From: DASSNR01 sp036278935
Lineage (GTDB): Bacteria > Gemmatimonadota > Gemmatimonadetes > Gemmatimonadales > Gemmatimonadaceae
Assembly (NCBI GenBank): GCA_036278935.1
Contig: DASUKA010000033.1
Span: 1-64,000, forward strand
Direction of reading: 5' to 3'
DNA length: 64,000 bases
The position numbers and the translations under genes were made by a program. This document shows, in pieces, positions 26,083 to 36,322 of this stretch. The notes beneath the pieces were generated by a model, which ran no database searches, was not told where the DNA came from, and worked only from the letters and a program-made list of their open reading frames with translations. Each line of letters starts with the position of its first letter. The first letter of the stretch is position 1.

Positions 26083-27570
26083 TCAGCCTCTGTCACGCGC
26101 CCAGCTCAGCGCTGCTCGAACGGCGCGCGCCCATTCCGCGGCCCCCGCACGCGCCGCGGCAGCACCCGCTCCCGGCTCGAAGCGCACGAAGTGGCGGGTG
26201 GCCAGAAAGCGCTCCGCATCGGGCCAGATGCCCGCCGCGATCCCGGCCAGGCCCGCGGCCCCCAGCGCCGTGGTCTCGATGAGATCGGGCCGCTCGACGG
26301 GGAGACCGAGCACGTCCGCCTGAAACTGCATGAGCCAGTCGTTGGCCGTCGCTCCGCCGTCCACACGAAGGGCGGCACCCGGTCCCTCGAGTGCCATGCC
26401 GCTCCGTTCGCGCATGAGGCCCAGGACATCGGCGGTGGAGTAGGCCATGGCCTCGAGCGCCGCGCGCGCCAGGTGGGCCCGCGTGGTCCCGCGCGTGAGG
26501 CCCACGATGGTCCCGCGGGCGGCGGGCTCCCAGTGGGGCGCGCCCAGCCCGACCAGCGCCGGTACAAAGTAGACGCCCTCGGAGGAGGGCAGCTGGCGCG
26601 CCAGCGCGTCGGTCTCCGCGGCTGTCTGGATGATGCCGAGTCCATCGCGCAACCACTGCACGGCCGCGCCCGCAATGAAGATGGCGCCCTCGAGCGCGTA
26701 TGCCGGCTGGCCACGCTCGTCGCATGCGACGGTGGCGAGCAGGCCGTCGCCCGCCGCCGAGCGTGCGCTGCCGGTGTTCACCAGCAGGAATGCGCCGGTG
26801 CCATAGGTGTTCTTCCCCTCGCCGGCGTGCCAGCATCCCTGCCCGAAGAGCGCCGCCTGCTGGTCGCCCGCAATCCCGGTGATCGGCATCGCCTGCCCGA
26901 GGAAGGATTCGTGGGCGACACCAAAGCTCCCGCTCGATGGACGCACCTCCGGCAGAAGCGACATGGGGACGGTGAAGAGGCGGCAGAGCTCATCGCTCCA
27001 ACGGCGCGCGCCGATGTCGAACAGCATGGTGCGTGACGCGTTGGTGGGATCGGTGGCGTGTACCGCCCCATGCGTCAGGTTCCATACCAGCCAGCTGTCC
27101 ACCGTACCGGCAGCCAGCTCCCCGGCCTCGGCGCGTTGCCGCACGCTCTCCTGAGCCAGCATCCACTCCAGTTTGGTCGCGGAAAAGTATGCGTCGATCA
27201 CAAGTCCCGTGAGCTCGGCGATGCGGGCCGACTCGCCCGCGAGCGCGGCGCACCGGCCGGCTGTGCGCCGGTCCTGCCAGACGATGGCGCGCCCCACCGG
27301 CTCCCCCGTCCGGCGGTCCCAGAGCACGGTGGTCTCGCGCTGGTTGGTGATGCCGATGCAGTGGGGGGCGACGCCGGCCTGGGCAATGGCCTCGCGCGCC
27401 GCCGCGACCGTTTGCTCGAAAAGCTCGCGCGGGTCGTGTTCCACCCAGCCGGGCCGCGGGTAATGCTGCGTGATCTCGCGATACCCCCGCCCTACCACGC
27501 GTCCCGCGGCGTCGAGCACCAGACAGGTGCTGCCGGTGGTGCCCTGGTCAATCGCGAGAACGTGTTTCAT
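26083..27570 (-). CDS. glpK: Glycerol kinase
   Basis: 495 aa FGGY-family kinase that phosphorylates glycerol to glycerol-3-phosphate in the cytoplasm. Motifs: AIDQGTTGSTCLV at the N-terminus (phosphate-binding), GITNQRETTVLWDR, DQQAALFGQGC, NTYGTGAFLL, and LRVDGGATANDWLMQFQADVLG. The start at 27570 is the family-typical MKHVLAIDQGT; the frame is open upstream into mtnA. It starts 17 bases after mtnA ends, so the pair is probably one operon, though the two pathways are unrelated. No glpF or glpD is nearby. Confidence 0.96.
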   Translation of the reverse strand: MKHVLAIDQGTTGSTCLVLDAAGRVVGRGYREITQHYPRPGWVEHDPRELFEQTVAAAREAIAQAGVAPHCIGITNQRETTVLWDRRTGEPVGRAIVWQDRRTAGRCAALAGESARIAELTGLVIDAYFSATKLEWMLAQESVRQRAEAGELAAGTVDSWLVWNLTHGAVHATDPTNASRTMLFDIGARRWSDELCRLFTVPMSLLPEVRPSSGSFGVAHESFLGQAMPITGIAGDQQAALFGQGCWHAGEGKNTYGTGAFLLVNTGSARSAAGDGLLATVACDERGQPAYALEGAIFIAGAAVQWLRDGLGIIQTAAETDALARQLPSSEGVYFVPALVGLGAPHWEPAARGTIVGLTRGTTRAHLARAALEAMAYSTADVLGLMRERSGMALEGPGAALRVDGGATANDWLMQFQADVLGLPVERPDLIETTALGAAGLAGIAAGIWPDAERFLATRHFVRFEPGAGAAAARAGAAEWARAVRAALSWARDRG

Positions 27571-27586
27571 GAGGCGCCGGTGGCGC

Positions 27587-28663
27587 TCACCGCCCACTGC
27601 TCGCGGCCGCGGCCGGCGCCCGCAACGAGAAGTCGTAGGGCGGGTAATGAATGCCCCGGTCGCTGATGATGGCGGAGATGAGCGCGCCCGGGGTGACGTC
27701 GAAAGCCGGGTTCTCCACCGCGACATCGGCGGGGACGGTCACGCGGCCGAAGCCTCGTGCGATCTCGTCGCGCGCGCGCTGCTCGATGGGGATGCGATCG
27801 CCATCCTCGAGCGAGGCATCGAAGGTGGAGGTGGGCGCCGCGACGTAGAGGGGGATGCCATGGTGGCGGGCCAGGATGGCCACGCCGTACGTGCCGATCT
27901 TGTTGGCGACGTCGCCGTTGGCGGCAATCCGGTCGGCGCCGACGATGCAGAGATCGATGCGGCCAGCGCGCATGAAACTCGCCGCCATGTTGTCCGCGAT
28001 CACGCGCACGGGGATCCCGGCGCGCGCGAGCTCCCACGCGGTCAGCCGGCTCCCCTGCAGCAACGGGCGCGTCTCGTCCGCCAGCACTTCAACGTGGCGC
28101 CCGGCCTCCGCCGCCAGATAGACAGGCGCCAGCGCGGTGCCGACGCCAGCCGTGGCGAGGGCTCCGGCGTTGCAATGGGTCAGGATGCGGGCGCCGTCGG
28201 GGATGAGCGGGAGCCCGTGCTCCCCGATGCGGCGACACATGGCGCGGTCCTCGTCGAGGATGCGCGTCGCCTCCTCACGCAGCGCGTCCAGGAGCGCGGA
28301 TGTGCCGTCGGCGGCACCCTCCACCGGCATGGTGGCCGCGCGGGCCAGCATCCGGCTGAGCGCCCAGGAGAGATTGACCGCGGTGGGACGGGTGCCGCGA
28401 ATCCGCGTTGCGTACGACTCGAGCCGCGCCCGGAACGGGGCCGCGGGCTCGTGCGTGTGCGGCTGCATTGAGACCACGAGCCCCAGTGCGCCCGCCACCC
28501 CGATCGCGGGCGCACCGCGCACCGCGAGACGCGCAATGGCGTCGCACACGTCGTCCAGCGTGCGGAGGTCGCGCTCCTCATAGCGCTCGGGGAGCAGCGT
28601 CTGGTCGATGATACGGACGGCGTCCCCCGCCGGCGACCAGCGGACCGCTTGAATGACTGACAC
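27587..28663 (-). CDS. mtnA: Methylthioribose-1-phosphate isomerase
   Basis: 358 aa. It converts methylthioribose-1-phosphate to methylthioribulose-1-phosphate in the methionine salvage pathway (eIF2B-alpha-like fold). Motifs: AVRGAPAIGVAGALGL, THCNAGALATAGVGTALAPVY with the catalytic Cys, and VGADRIAANGDVANKIGTY with the catalytic Asp. GTG at 28663 was chosen because the predicted transcription start from the promoter 28670-28699 falls on it and no Shine-Dalgarno exists upstream, implying a leaderless mRNA. Other salvage genes are absent from the window. Confidence 0.93.
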   Translation of the reverse strand: MSVIQAVRWSPAGDAVRIIDQTLLPERYEERDLRTLDDVCDAIARLAVRGAPAIGVAGALGLVVSMQPHTHEPAAPFRARLESYATRIRGTRPTAVNLSWALSRMLARAATMPVEGAADGTSALLDALREEATRILDEDRAMCRRIGEHGLPLIPDGARILTHCNAGALATAGVGTALAPVYLAAEAGRHVEVLADETRPLLQGSRLTAWELARAGIPVRVIADNMAASFMRAGRIDLCIVGADRIAANGDVANKIGTYGVAILARHHGIPLYVAAPTSTFDASLEDGDRIPIEQRARDEIARGFGRVTVPADVAVENPAFDVTPGALISAIISDRGIHYPPYDFSLRAPAAAASSGR

Positions 28664-28669
28664 GCGGGA

Positions 28670-28699
28670 AACGTAGTGCGCCGGCGCACACGGAGTCAA
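28670..28699 (-). promoter_or_regulatory. Promoter for mtnA-glpK, leaderless geometry
   Basis: Reading leftward, TTGACT (28699-28694) is followed after 18 bases by TACGTT (28675-28670), then six bases to GTG at 28663. A transcription start seven bases after the -10 would be the first base of the GTG. The -35 hexamer is identical to that of the tRNA promoter. Confidence 0.6.
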
Positions 28700-28707
28700 A
28701 GACGGGG

Positions 28708-28725
28708 AGCGGAGCCAGCTCCGCT
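28708..28725 (-). terminator. Hairpin after topoisomerase IB
   Basis: A perfect 8-bp stem AGCGGAGC/GCTCCGCT with a two-base gap, 14 bases after the topoisomerase IB stop (minus strand). It is followed by CCCCGTCTTTG, only a weak U-tract. It separates that gene from the mtnA promoter and is a plausible terminator. Confidence 0.5.
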
Positions 28726-28739
28726 GGCGCCTGCAGCGC

Positions 28740-29843
28740 TCACGCGGCCCGATCTCGGGCGCGGCTGCGGCGTCGCCGTTCCGGAAAGTAGCGGTCGAGG
28801 AAGCGGATGAGGGCGCGCTCCTCGGACTCGTGGATGGAGGGTGGACGGCCGGCGCGCGGGCGGCGCACGGGGCGCGGCGTGATCGTGACGCCCGCATCGA
28901 GATAGCGGGCAATCACGATGGGATGCACGTAGGACTTGCGGCAGATCGCCGGCGTGTTGCCCAACTCGGCGGCTGCCAAGCGCACCGCGAGCACCACGTT
29001 GCGCTTCGCTTCGCGCGCGCTGGCGGGGCGCCCCAGGTCGGAGAGTACGGTGGCCACGCGCAGCGTGCCGCCCCAGGTGCGGAAGTCCTTGGCGGAGTAG
29101 CGCGCACCGGTGAGACCGCGGATGTACGCGTTCACGTCGCGCGCGCGCAGGTTGCTCCATCCCTGCTCCGTTCGGTAGCGAAAGAGACGCGCGCCCGGGG
29201 TCTGGAGCATCTCCTCCACCAGGCAGCGGACCGCCGGATCAACCACCACCTGCCGGTGCGCGATGGAACCCTTGCCCACATAGTGGAAGATGATCGCCTC
29301 GCCGTCCACACGAACGTCCTTCTTGCGCATGGTCGCGATGCCCACCGTGTGGTTCTCGCGCGCGTAGCGCTCGCTCCCCACACGAAAGAATCCTTCGCTC
29401 AGCAGCCGCACCACCACCGCGGCCACCCGCTCGCGCGTGGGCTCCGGCGAGCGACAGTCCTGCCAGAGCTGGTGGCGAATTGTCGGAAGGCTGCGCGCCA
29501 GGCTCCGCACGCGATAATACTTGCGCTGCTGGCCGCGCTCCACGGCGCGGGGATGATACCGGTATTGCTTGCGCCCACGGGCGTCGATGCCCCAGGCCTG
29601 AATCGCCGCGCGCGGGTTGGCCGCGATATGCACACGGCGCCAGGCGGGGGGAATACGAAGCGCTTCGATGCGGTCGAGCTCCTGCTGGCTCCGCACGAGC
29701 GTTCCCGACGGCAACCGGTATCGCAGGCCCGTGCCCGCACGCCCTTCTCTGGTGATCCATACCCGTGCAGCCATACGCGGCGCACGCACGAGCAAGAAGC
29801 AGTCCGGTCCCTTAGATTCCACGGTCGAGCGACGTTGCTCCAT
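28740..29843 (-). CDS. DNA topoisomerase IB (poxvirus-like)
   Basis: 367 aa. It relaxes supercoils through a 3'-phosphotyrosyl intermediate. N-terminal domain with RIEALRIPPAWRRVHIA and GIDARGRKQYRYHP, catalytic domain with VGSERYARENHTVGIATM, RKKDVRV, SAKDFRTWGGT, and the active-site Tyr in CRKSYVHP. Bacterial members match this layout. ATG at 29843 was chosen because AGGAGG lies about 12 bases upstream; alternatives are 29774 (closer to the conserved domain) and 29888. It diverges from the enoyl-CoA hydratase gene by about 50 bases. Confidence 0.93.
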   Translation of the reverse strand: MEQRRSTVESKGPDCFLLVRAPRMAARVWITREGRAGTGLRYRLPSGTLVRSQQELDRIEALRIPPAWRRVHIAANPRAAIQAWGIDARGRKQYRYHPRAVERGQQRKYYRVRSLARSLPTIRHQLWQDCRSPEPTRERVAAVVVRLLSEGFFRVGSERYARENHTVGIATMRKKDVRVDGEAIIFHYVGKGSIAHRQVVVDPAVRCLVEEMLQTPGARLFRYRTEQGWSNLRARDVNAYIRGLTGARYSAKDFRTWGGTLRVATVLSDLGRPASAREAKRNVVLAVRLAAAELGNTPAICRKSYVHPIVIARYLDAGVTITPRPVRRPRAGRPPSIHESEERALIRFLDRYFPERRRRSRARDRAA

Positions 29844-29896
29844 CGCGCCGATCGGCCTCCTGGCCATCCCTGCCACACCCACCCCCACCCACGCGC

Positions 29897-30679
29897 ATGC
29901 CCTTCACGACACTTACCTTCGCCGTGCGTGAGCGGATTGCCACCATCACGGTCAACCGCCCCGACAAGCTCAACGCCCTGAACGATGCCACCATCACGGA
30001 GCTGGGCGAGGCAATTGACGCCGTGGCAGAGCGGGATGACGTGGGTGGGGCGATCGTGACGGGCGCGGGCCCGAAGGCGTTCGTGGCCGGCGCCGACATT
30101 GAGGAGCTCGCCACGCAGGGGCCCCTCGACGGCAAGTGGCGCTCACGCCGCGGGCAGCAGATCTTCGCGCGCTTCGAACGGTCGCGCAAACCGGTCATCG
30201 CCGCGGTGAACGGCTACGCTTTGGGCGGCGGCTGCGAGCTCGCGCTGGCCTGCCACGTCCGCATTGCCGCGGATACCGCGCGCTTCGGCTTTCCGGAGGT
30301 CAAGCTCGGGATCGCGCCAGGGTATGGCGGCACGCAGCGGCTGCCGCGCCTCGTCGGCAGGGGACGCGCGCTGCAGATCATTCTGACCGGCGAGATGATC
30401 GACGCGGCCGAGGCCTACCGTATCGGACTGGTGAACCGGGTGGTGAGTGCATCCGAGCTCAGCAGTGCGGCGGAGAGCATGCTCCGGCTGATTCTCGCGC
30501 AGGGCCCGGTCGCGGTCGCGCTCTCCATCGAGGCCGTGAACCGCGGGCTCGACAGCACGCTCGAGGAAGGAATGGTGCTGGAGGCGAATCACTTCGGCCT
30601 GCTCGCGTCCACTGAGGACATGCGGGAGGGAATGCGCGCGTTCCTCGACAAGCGGCCCGCAGAGTTCAAGGGACGGTGA
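29897..30679 (+). CDS. Enoyl-CoA hydratase/isomerase (crotonase family)
   Basis: 260 aa, single crotonase domain. It has the oxyanion-hole segments AFVAGADIEEL and NGYALGGGCELALACH and both candidate catalytic glutamates (GGGCE and GFPEVKLGIAPGYGGTQRL), so it is expected to hydrate enoyl-CoA in fatty-acid or short-chain acid degradation. No Shine-Dalgarno is evident upstream. It precedes recF by ten bases, an unusual partner for a DNA repair gene, and may share its transcript. Confidence 0.93.
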   Translation: MPFTTLTFAVRERIATITVNRPDKLNALNDATITELGEAIDAVAERDDVGGAIVTGAGPKAFVAGADIEELATQGPLDGKWRSRRGQQIFARFERSRKPVIAAVNGYALGGGCELALACHVRIAADTARFGFPEVKLGIAPGYGGTQRLPRLVGRGRALQIILTGEMIDAAEAYRIGLVNRVVSASELSSAAESMLRLILAQGPVAVALSIEAVNRGLDSTLEEGMVLEANHFGLLASTEDMREGMRAFLDKRPAEFKGR

Positions 30680-30689
30680 GTGGGGCCGC

Positions 30690-31865
30690 ATGATGGCGAT
30701 GGTGGCGGAGCCGGAGACAGCAGCTCACCCCGCCGCGCGGGCGTGGATCCACCGCCTGTCCATCCGCTCCTTCCGCAATCTGGAGCGCGTGGAGATGACC
30801 CCGGGCGCCGAGGGACTGGCGGTGATCGGGGACAACGGCCAGGGGAAGAGCAACTTCCTGGAAGCCATCTACTACGTCCAGCTCCTGCGCTCGTTTCGCG
30901 GCGCCCGCGACCGGGATCTCACGACGTTCGGTGCTCCGGGGTTCCATCTCGCCGCCTCCACGCACGGTGCGCACGTGCATGAAGTGGCGGTGGGCTTCGA
31001 GGCGGCAACCGCGCGGAAGCGAGTGACGCTGGACGGCGTCGATCGGGCGCGACTCGCCGATGCGCTGGGCGCGTTGCCGGCCGTGATCTTCTCCCCGCAG
31101 GACGTCACGCTCGTCACGGGGGCGCCCAGCGCCCGCCGCCGCTACCTGGACATCCTGCTCTCGCTCACCTCGCGCCCTTATCTCCTCGCTCTGCAGCGCT
31201 ACCGCGCCGCGCTCGCGCGTCGCAATGCGGCCATGCGCGCGCCCCCCTCGTCGCGCCGCGACCTGGACGCCAGAGTGGCCGTGTGGGAACCGACGCTCGC
31301 GGAGTCCGGCGCCCGACTGTGGACCGCACGGCGGCGCTGGTCCGAGCAGCATGCCGGAACGTACGCGTCGCTGTGCGCCGCGATCGGCGAGGAAGGTAGC
31401 GCGCGGCTCCGGTACACCAGCGCGCTGGGCGATGAGCGGGATGCGGAAACGCAGCTCCTCGAGTTGCTCGAGCGCAAGCGCGCGATGGACATCCGGCGCG
31501 GGCTCACGCACGCGGGGCCGCACCGTGATGACCTGGAGCTCACGCTCGCGGCGCCGCATGGACCGCCCCGTGATCTGCGCACCTACGGCTCCGCCGGACA
31601 GCAGCGCACGGCCGCCATCGCGCTGCGTCTGCTCGAGGCGGCCACCCTGCGGGCTGCCGCGGCGTGTGATCCGGTGGTGCTGCTGGATGATCCGTTCGCC
31701 GAGCTCGACACGCGCCGCGCGGCGCGGATTCTGGAATTGCTCACCACTGCGGGGCGTGGGCAGACGATGCTGGCGGTGCCGCGCCCCTCGGACATCCCGG
31801 CGGGGCTCACGCGGCTGGAACGGTGGACCATCACGGGGGGCGTGCTGGCCCCTGCCCCGCCATGA
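30690..31865 (+). CDS. recF: DNA replication/repair protein RecF
   Basis: 391 aa SMC-like ATPase that loads RecA at gapped DNA with RecOR. Motifs: IRSFRNLERVEM, Walker A GDNGQGKSNFLEAIY near residue 49, FSPQDVTLVTGAPSARRRYLD, signature-like SAGQQRTAAIALRL, and Walker B PVVLLDDPFAELD. Start alternatives lie within a few codons (M-M-A-M). Its stop overlaps dciA by four bases. The order recF-dciA-(peptidase)-gyrB recalls the classical dnaA-region block, interrupted by the M28 peptidase. Confidence 0.95.
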   Translation: MMAMVAEPETAAHPAARAWIHRLSIRSFRNLERVEMTPGAEGLAVIGDNGQGKSNFLEAIYYVQLLRSFRGARDRDLTTFGAPGFHLAASTHGAHVHEVAVGFEAATARKRVTLDGVDRARLADALGALPAVIFSPQDVTLVTGAPSARRRYLDILLSLTSRPYLLALQRYRAALARRNAAMRAPPSSRRDLDARVAVWEPTLAESGARLWTARRRWSEQHAGTYASLCAAIGEEGSARLRYTSALGDERDAETQLLELLERKRAMDIRRGLTHAGPHRDDLELTLAAPHGPPRDLRTYGSAGQQRTAAIALRLLEAATLRAAAACDPVVLLDDPFAELDTRRAARILELLTTAGRGQTMLAVPRPSDIPAGLTRLERWTITGGVLAPAPP

Positions 31866-32176
31866 GCGACCGGCGCCGCGGCACGCCTCGGCCCATCAGC
31901 GACGCCCTGGCCAGCTTCCTCAACGAGTCGGGGTTGGCCGAGCGGGTGGAGCAAGCCACGGTCATTCCGGAGTGGGCGTCGCTGGTGGGGCCGCAGATCG
32001 CGGCGGTCACCGAGCCGTTGAGCATCTCCCGCGACGGGACGCTCTTCGTGGCCGTGCGCACGAACTCGTGGATGATGGAGCTGTCGCTGATGGAGCCTCA
32101 GCTCCTGCGCGCGTTGAACGCCAAGCCGGGACGAGCGCCCGTACGACAGCTGCACTGGCGCCTGGCACGTGGGTAG
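31862..32176 (+). CDS. dciA: DciA-like DUF721 protein (replicative helicase loader)
   Basis: 104 aa. The sequence ISDALASFLNESGLAERVEQATVIPEWASLVGPQIA followed by a beta stretch (GTLFVAVRTNSWMMELSLMEPQLLRALN) is the DUF721 pattern. DciA loads DnaB helicase in most bacteria that lack DnaC or DnaI. The ATG overlaps the recF stop (ATGA), a very common recF-dciA arrangement. Confidence 0.9.
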   Translation: MSDRRRGTPRPISDALASFLNESGLAERVEQATVIPEWASLVGPQIAAVTEPLSISRDGTLFVAVRTNSWMMELSLMEPQLLRALNAKPGRAPVRQLHWRLARG

Positions 32177-32290
32177 CGACGCCCGGGACCGGGGTAGTGA
32201 GTGCGCGCACCAGCCAGCATATTCCGGATGCATGACGCATCGCCGCCCCGGCGCTGCGGTCGTGATTCTCTCGCCACCCTCCTGAGGACA

Positions 32291-34039
32291 ATGCGTACTT
32301 CCATCACATCGCTTGCCGTGGCCCTCGTGCTGCCGGCCGTTGCCGGCGCGCAGCAGGCCCGGCGTCGGGCACCGCATGATGGCGGCGGTGTCGTTCCCCT
32401 TCCCCCCACCACGCTTCCACTCAAGCATACGCCGCGCCCCACGCACGCCGGCATCACCGCCGCGGATCTCATGACGCGGCTGTACATCTTTTCCGACGAT
32501 TCCATGCAGGGGCGCGAAGCGGGGACGATCGGCAACTTCAAGGGCACGACGTACATCGCCGGCCAGATCAAGCAGATGGGGCTCATCCCCGCCGGCGACA
32601 ATGGCACCTACTTCCAGACGATCCCGCTCAAGTCGCGCGCGCTGGGCGATCACCCGACCTTTGCCGTTGGCGGTACGTCGCTCGAAGCGTTCAAGGATTT
32701 TCTGCCACTTGGCCCGTCGTCCATCACCAACCCATCGCTTCCCGTGGTGTACGGCGGCGTGTACGGCGATACGGCGCACGATATCTCCGCGGACCAGGCG
32801 CGCGGCAAGCTGGTGGTCTATACTGTGAAGCAGGGGCAGAACGCCCGACGTTCGATGCGCCGCGGCGCGAGCATTCCGGGCGCCGCCGCGGTGGCCGTGG
32901 TCTCGCTCGACAGCTTCCCCGCGCGGTTCATCCCATTCCTCACGCGGCCTCGCGAATTTCTGGATGACCCTTCCTCCGGCACGTCCGCGCAGACGCCAAG
33001 CTTCCTGATCACGAGCACGGCGGCCGCCAAGATGTTCACCCAGCCGCTGGATCAGCTTACACCGGGCACGGCGGGCGCAACCGCGTCGGTCGATGTGCGC
33101 TACACGGTGACGCCGGTCCCGTATCCGGCGCGCAACGTCGTGGGCATCATCCGCGGGAGCGACCCGAAGCTCCGGGGCGAGTATGTCGCCATCGGTGCGC
33201 ACAACGATCACATCGGGATCAGCCGCCGGCCGGTGGATCACGACTCACTCCGCATCTGGAACCACTGGGTGCGCCCGGAGGGCGCGGATGACGGCGGGAA
33301 GCGCGCGACGCCGGCCGAGCAGAAACTGGTGGACGCCAAGCTCGCGGCGTTTCGCGCCAAGCACCCGCACACCGATCGGATGGACTCGATCAACAACGGG
33401 GCGGATGACGACGGCTCAGGCACGGTCACGGCACTGGAGATCGCGCAGAAGATCGCCTCCATGCGGGTCAAGCCCAAGCGGTCGATGCTCTTCGTGTGGC
33501 ACGTGGGCGAGGAGAAGGGGCTGCTGGGCTCGCAATACTTCACGGACCATCCCACGGTCCCGCGCGACTCGATCGTGACACAGCTCAACATGGACATGGT
33601 CGGCCGCGGCGACGCGTACGACGAGACGGGGCGGACCAAGGCGGGCGTGCCGCTCCACGGCAGCAAGGGCTATCTCCAGCTCGTGGGATCGCGCCGTCTG
33701 TCGACCGAGCTGGGCGACTTGATCGAGAAGGTGAACAAAGAAGATCACCACAACCTCACCTTCGACTATTCACTCGATGCGAACGGGCACCCGTCGAACA
33801 TCTACTGCCGGAGCGATCACTACGAGTATGCGCGCTACGGCATCCCCATCACCTTCTTCACGACCGGCCTCCATTCCGATTACCACCAGGTGACGGACGA
33901 GCCGGAGTACATCGACTACCAGCACATGGCACGGGTGGGTGACCTGGTGGAGGATGTGGCCGTACACGTGGCGGACCTGGACCACCGGCCGGTGGTGGAC
34001 CACCCGAAGCCGGACCCGCACGGGGTGTGTCGGCAGTAG
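32291..34039 (+). CDS. Secreted M28-family metallopeptidase
   Basis: 582 aa. Signal peptide (residues 1-19, AVAGAQ cleavage), an inserted PA-like domain around residues 130-270, and an M28 zinc aminopeptidase domain with the metal-binding pattern GAHNDHIG, NNGADDDGSGTVTALE, VGEEKGLLGS, NMDMVGRGD and a late His (TTGLHSDYHQ). It is expected to hydrolyse peptides or amino-acid conjugates outside the cytoplasm. GAGGA lies three bases before the ATG; the frame is open back to 32201. An inverted repeat follows its stop. Confidence 0.93.
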   Translation: MRTSITSLAVALVLPAVAGAQQARRRAPHDGGGVVPLPPTTLPLKHTPRPTHAGITAADLMTRLYIFSDDSMQGREAGTIGNFKGTTYIAGQIKQMGLIPAGDNGTYFQTIPLKSRALGDHPTFAVGGTSLEAFKDFLPLGPSSITNPSLPVVYGGVYGDTAHDISADQARGKLVVYTVKQGQNARRSMRRGASIPGAAAVAVVSLDSFPARFIPFLTRPREFLDDPSSGTSAQTPSFLITSTAAAKMFTQPLDQLTPGTAGATASVDVRYTVTPVPYPARNVVGIIRGSDPKLRGEYVAIGAHNDHIGISRRPVDHDSLRIWNHWVRPEGADDGGKRATPAEQKLVDAKLAAFRAKHPHTDRMDSINNGADDDGSGTVTALEIAQKIASMRVKPKRSMLFVWHVGEEKGLLGSQYFTDHPTVPRDSIVTQLNMDMVGRGDAYDETGRTKAGVPLHGSKGYLQLVGSRRLSTELGDLIEKVNKEDHHNLTFDYSLDANGHPSNIYCRSDHYEYARYGIPITFFTTGLHSDYHQVTDEPEYIDYQHMARVGDLVEDVAVHVADLDHRPVVDHPKPDPHGVCRQ

Positions 34040-34043
34040 GAAA

Positions 34044-34215
34044 GTGAGTCAGCGGGTCAGTGGGTCAGTGGGTCAGAAGAAGCTCTTGAGGCGAGCGAGA
34101 GGAGAAAGGAGAAAGGAGAGAGGGACCGGCTCTTCGGGAGAGCCCTCACGCCGAGGCATTTGCTCCTCTCTCCTCTCCTGCCGTTCCTGACCCATTGGCC
34201 GACTGACCCGCTGAC
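34044..34215. repeat. Nested imperfect inverted repeat between M28 peptidase and gyrB
   Basis: The left arm (34044-34076) is built from GTCAGTGGGTCAG words in tandem; the right arm (34187-34215) carries the complementary CTGACCCATTGGCCGACTGACC. An inner pair of purine (34095-34125, GAGGAGAAAGGAG-like) and pyrimidine (34160-34180) tracts is also complementary. It starts five bases after the peptidase stop and ends 24 bases before the gyrB promoter, the expected place for a terminator. The AGTGGGTCAG word recurs in the repeat at 23016. Confidence 0.65.
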
Positions 34216-34239
34216 CGACTTCCCGCTTCCCCTAAGCTA

Positions 34240-34268
34240 TTGATTTCCAATACATTGCGGGCTAGATT
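34240..34268 (+). promoter_or_regulatory. Promoter of gyrB
   Basis: TTGATT (34240-34245), exactly 17 bases, then TAGATT (34263-34268), in an AT-rich island within otherwise GC-rich DNA. A start near 34275 gives a leader of about 75 bases to the gyrB ATG. The 310-bp gap 34040-34349 thus holds one inverted repeat and this promoter. Confidence 0.75.
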
Positions 34269-34301
34269 TCGTATGTTGTTGGTGTGGAAGGGCCGCAGTG
34301 A

Positions 34302-36287
<1,986 letters not shown>

Positions 36288-36322
36288 GGCAGGGCCACCC
36301 AACCCGGAGGCGGCGCCCGCTC

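Noticed and set aside
28740..29843. Topoisomerase IB as a tyrosine recombinase marking a mobile element
   Set aside because: Sequence order and motifs (RKQYRYHP, SAKDFRTWGGT, KSYVHP) are those of topoisomerase IB; no repeats or cargo genes flank it.
23016..34215. GTCAGTGGGTCAG repeats as a CRISPR array or attachment sites
   Set aside because: Units lack constant spacers, no cas or integrase genes are near, and the copies form dyads.
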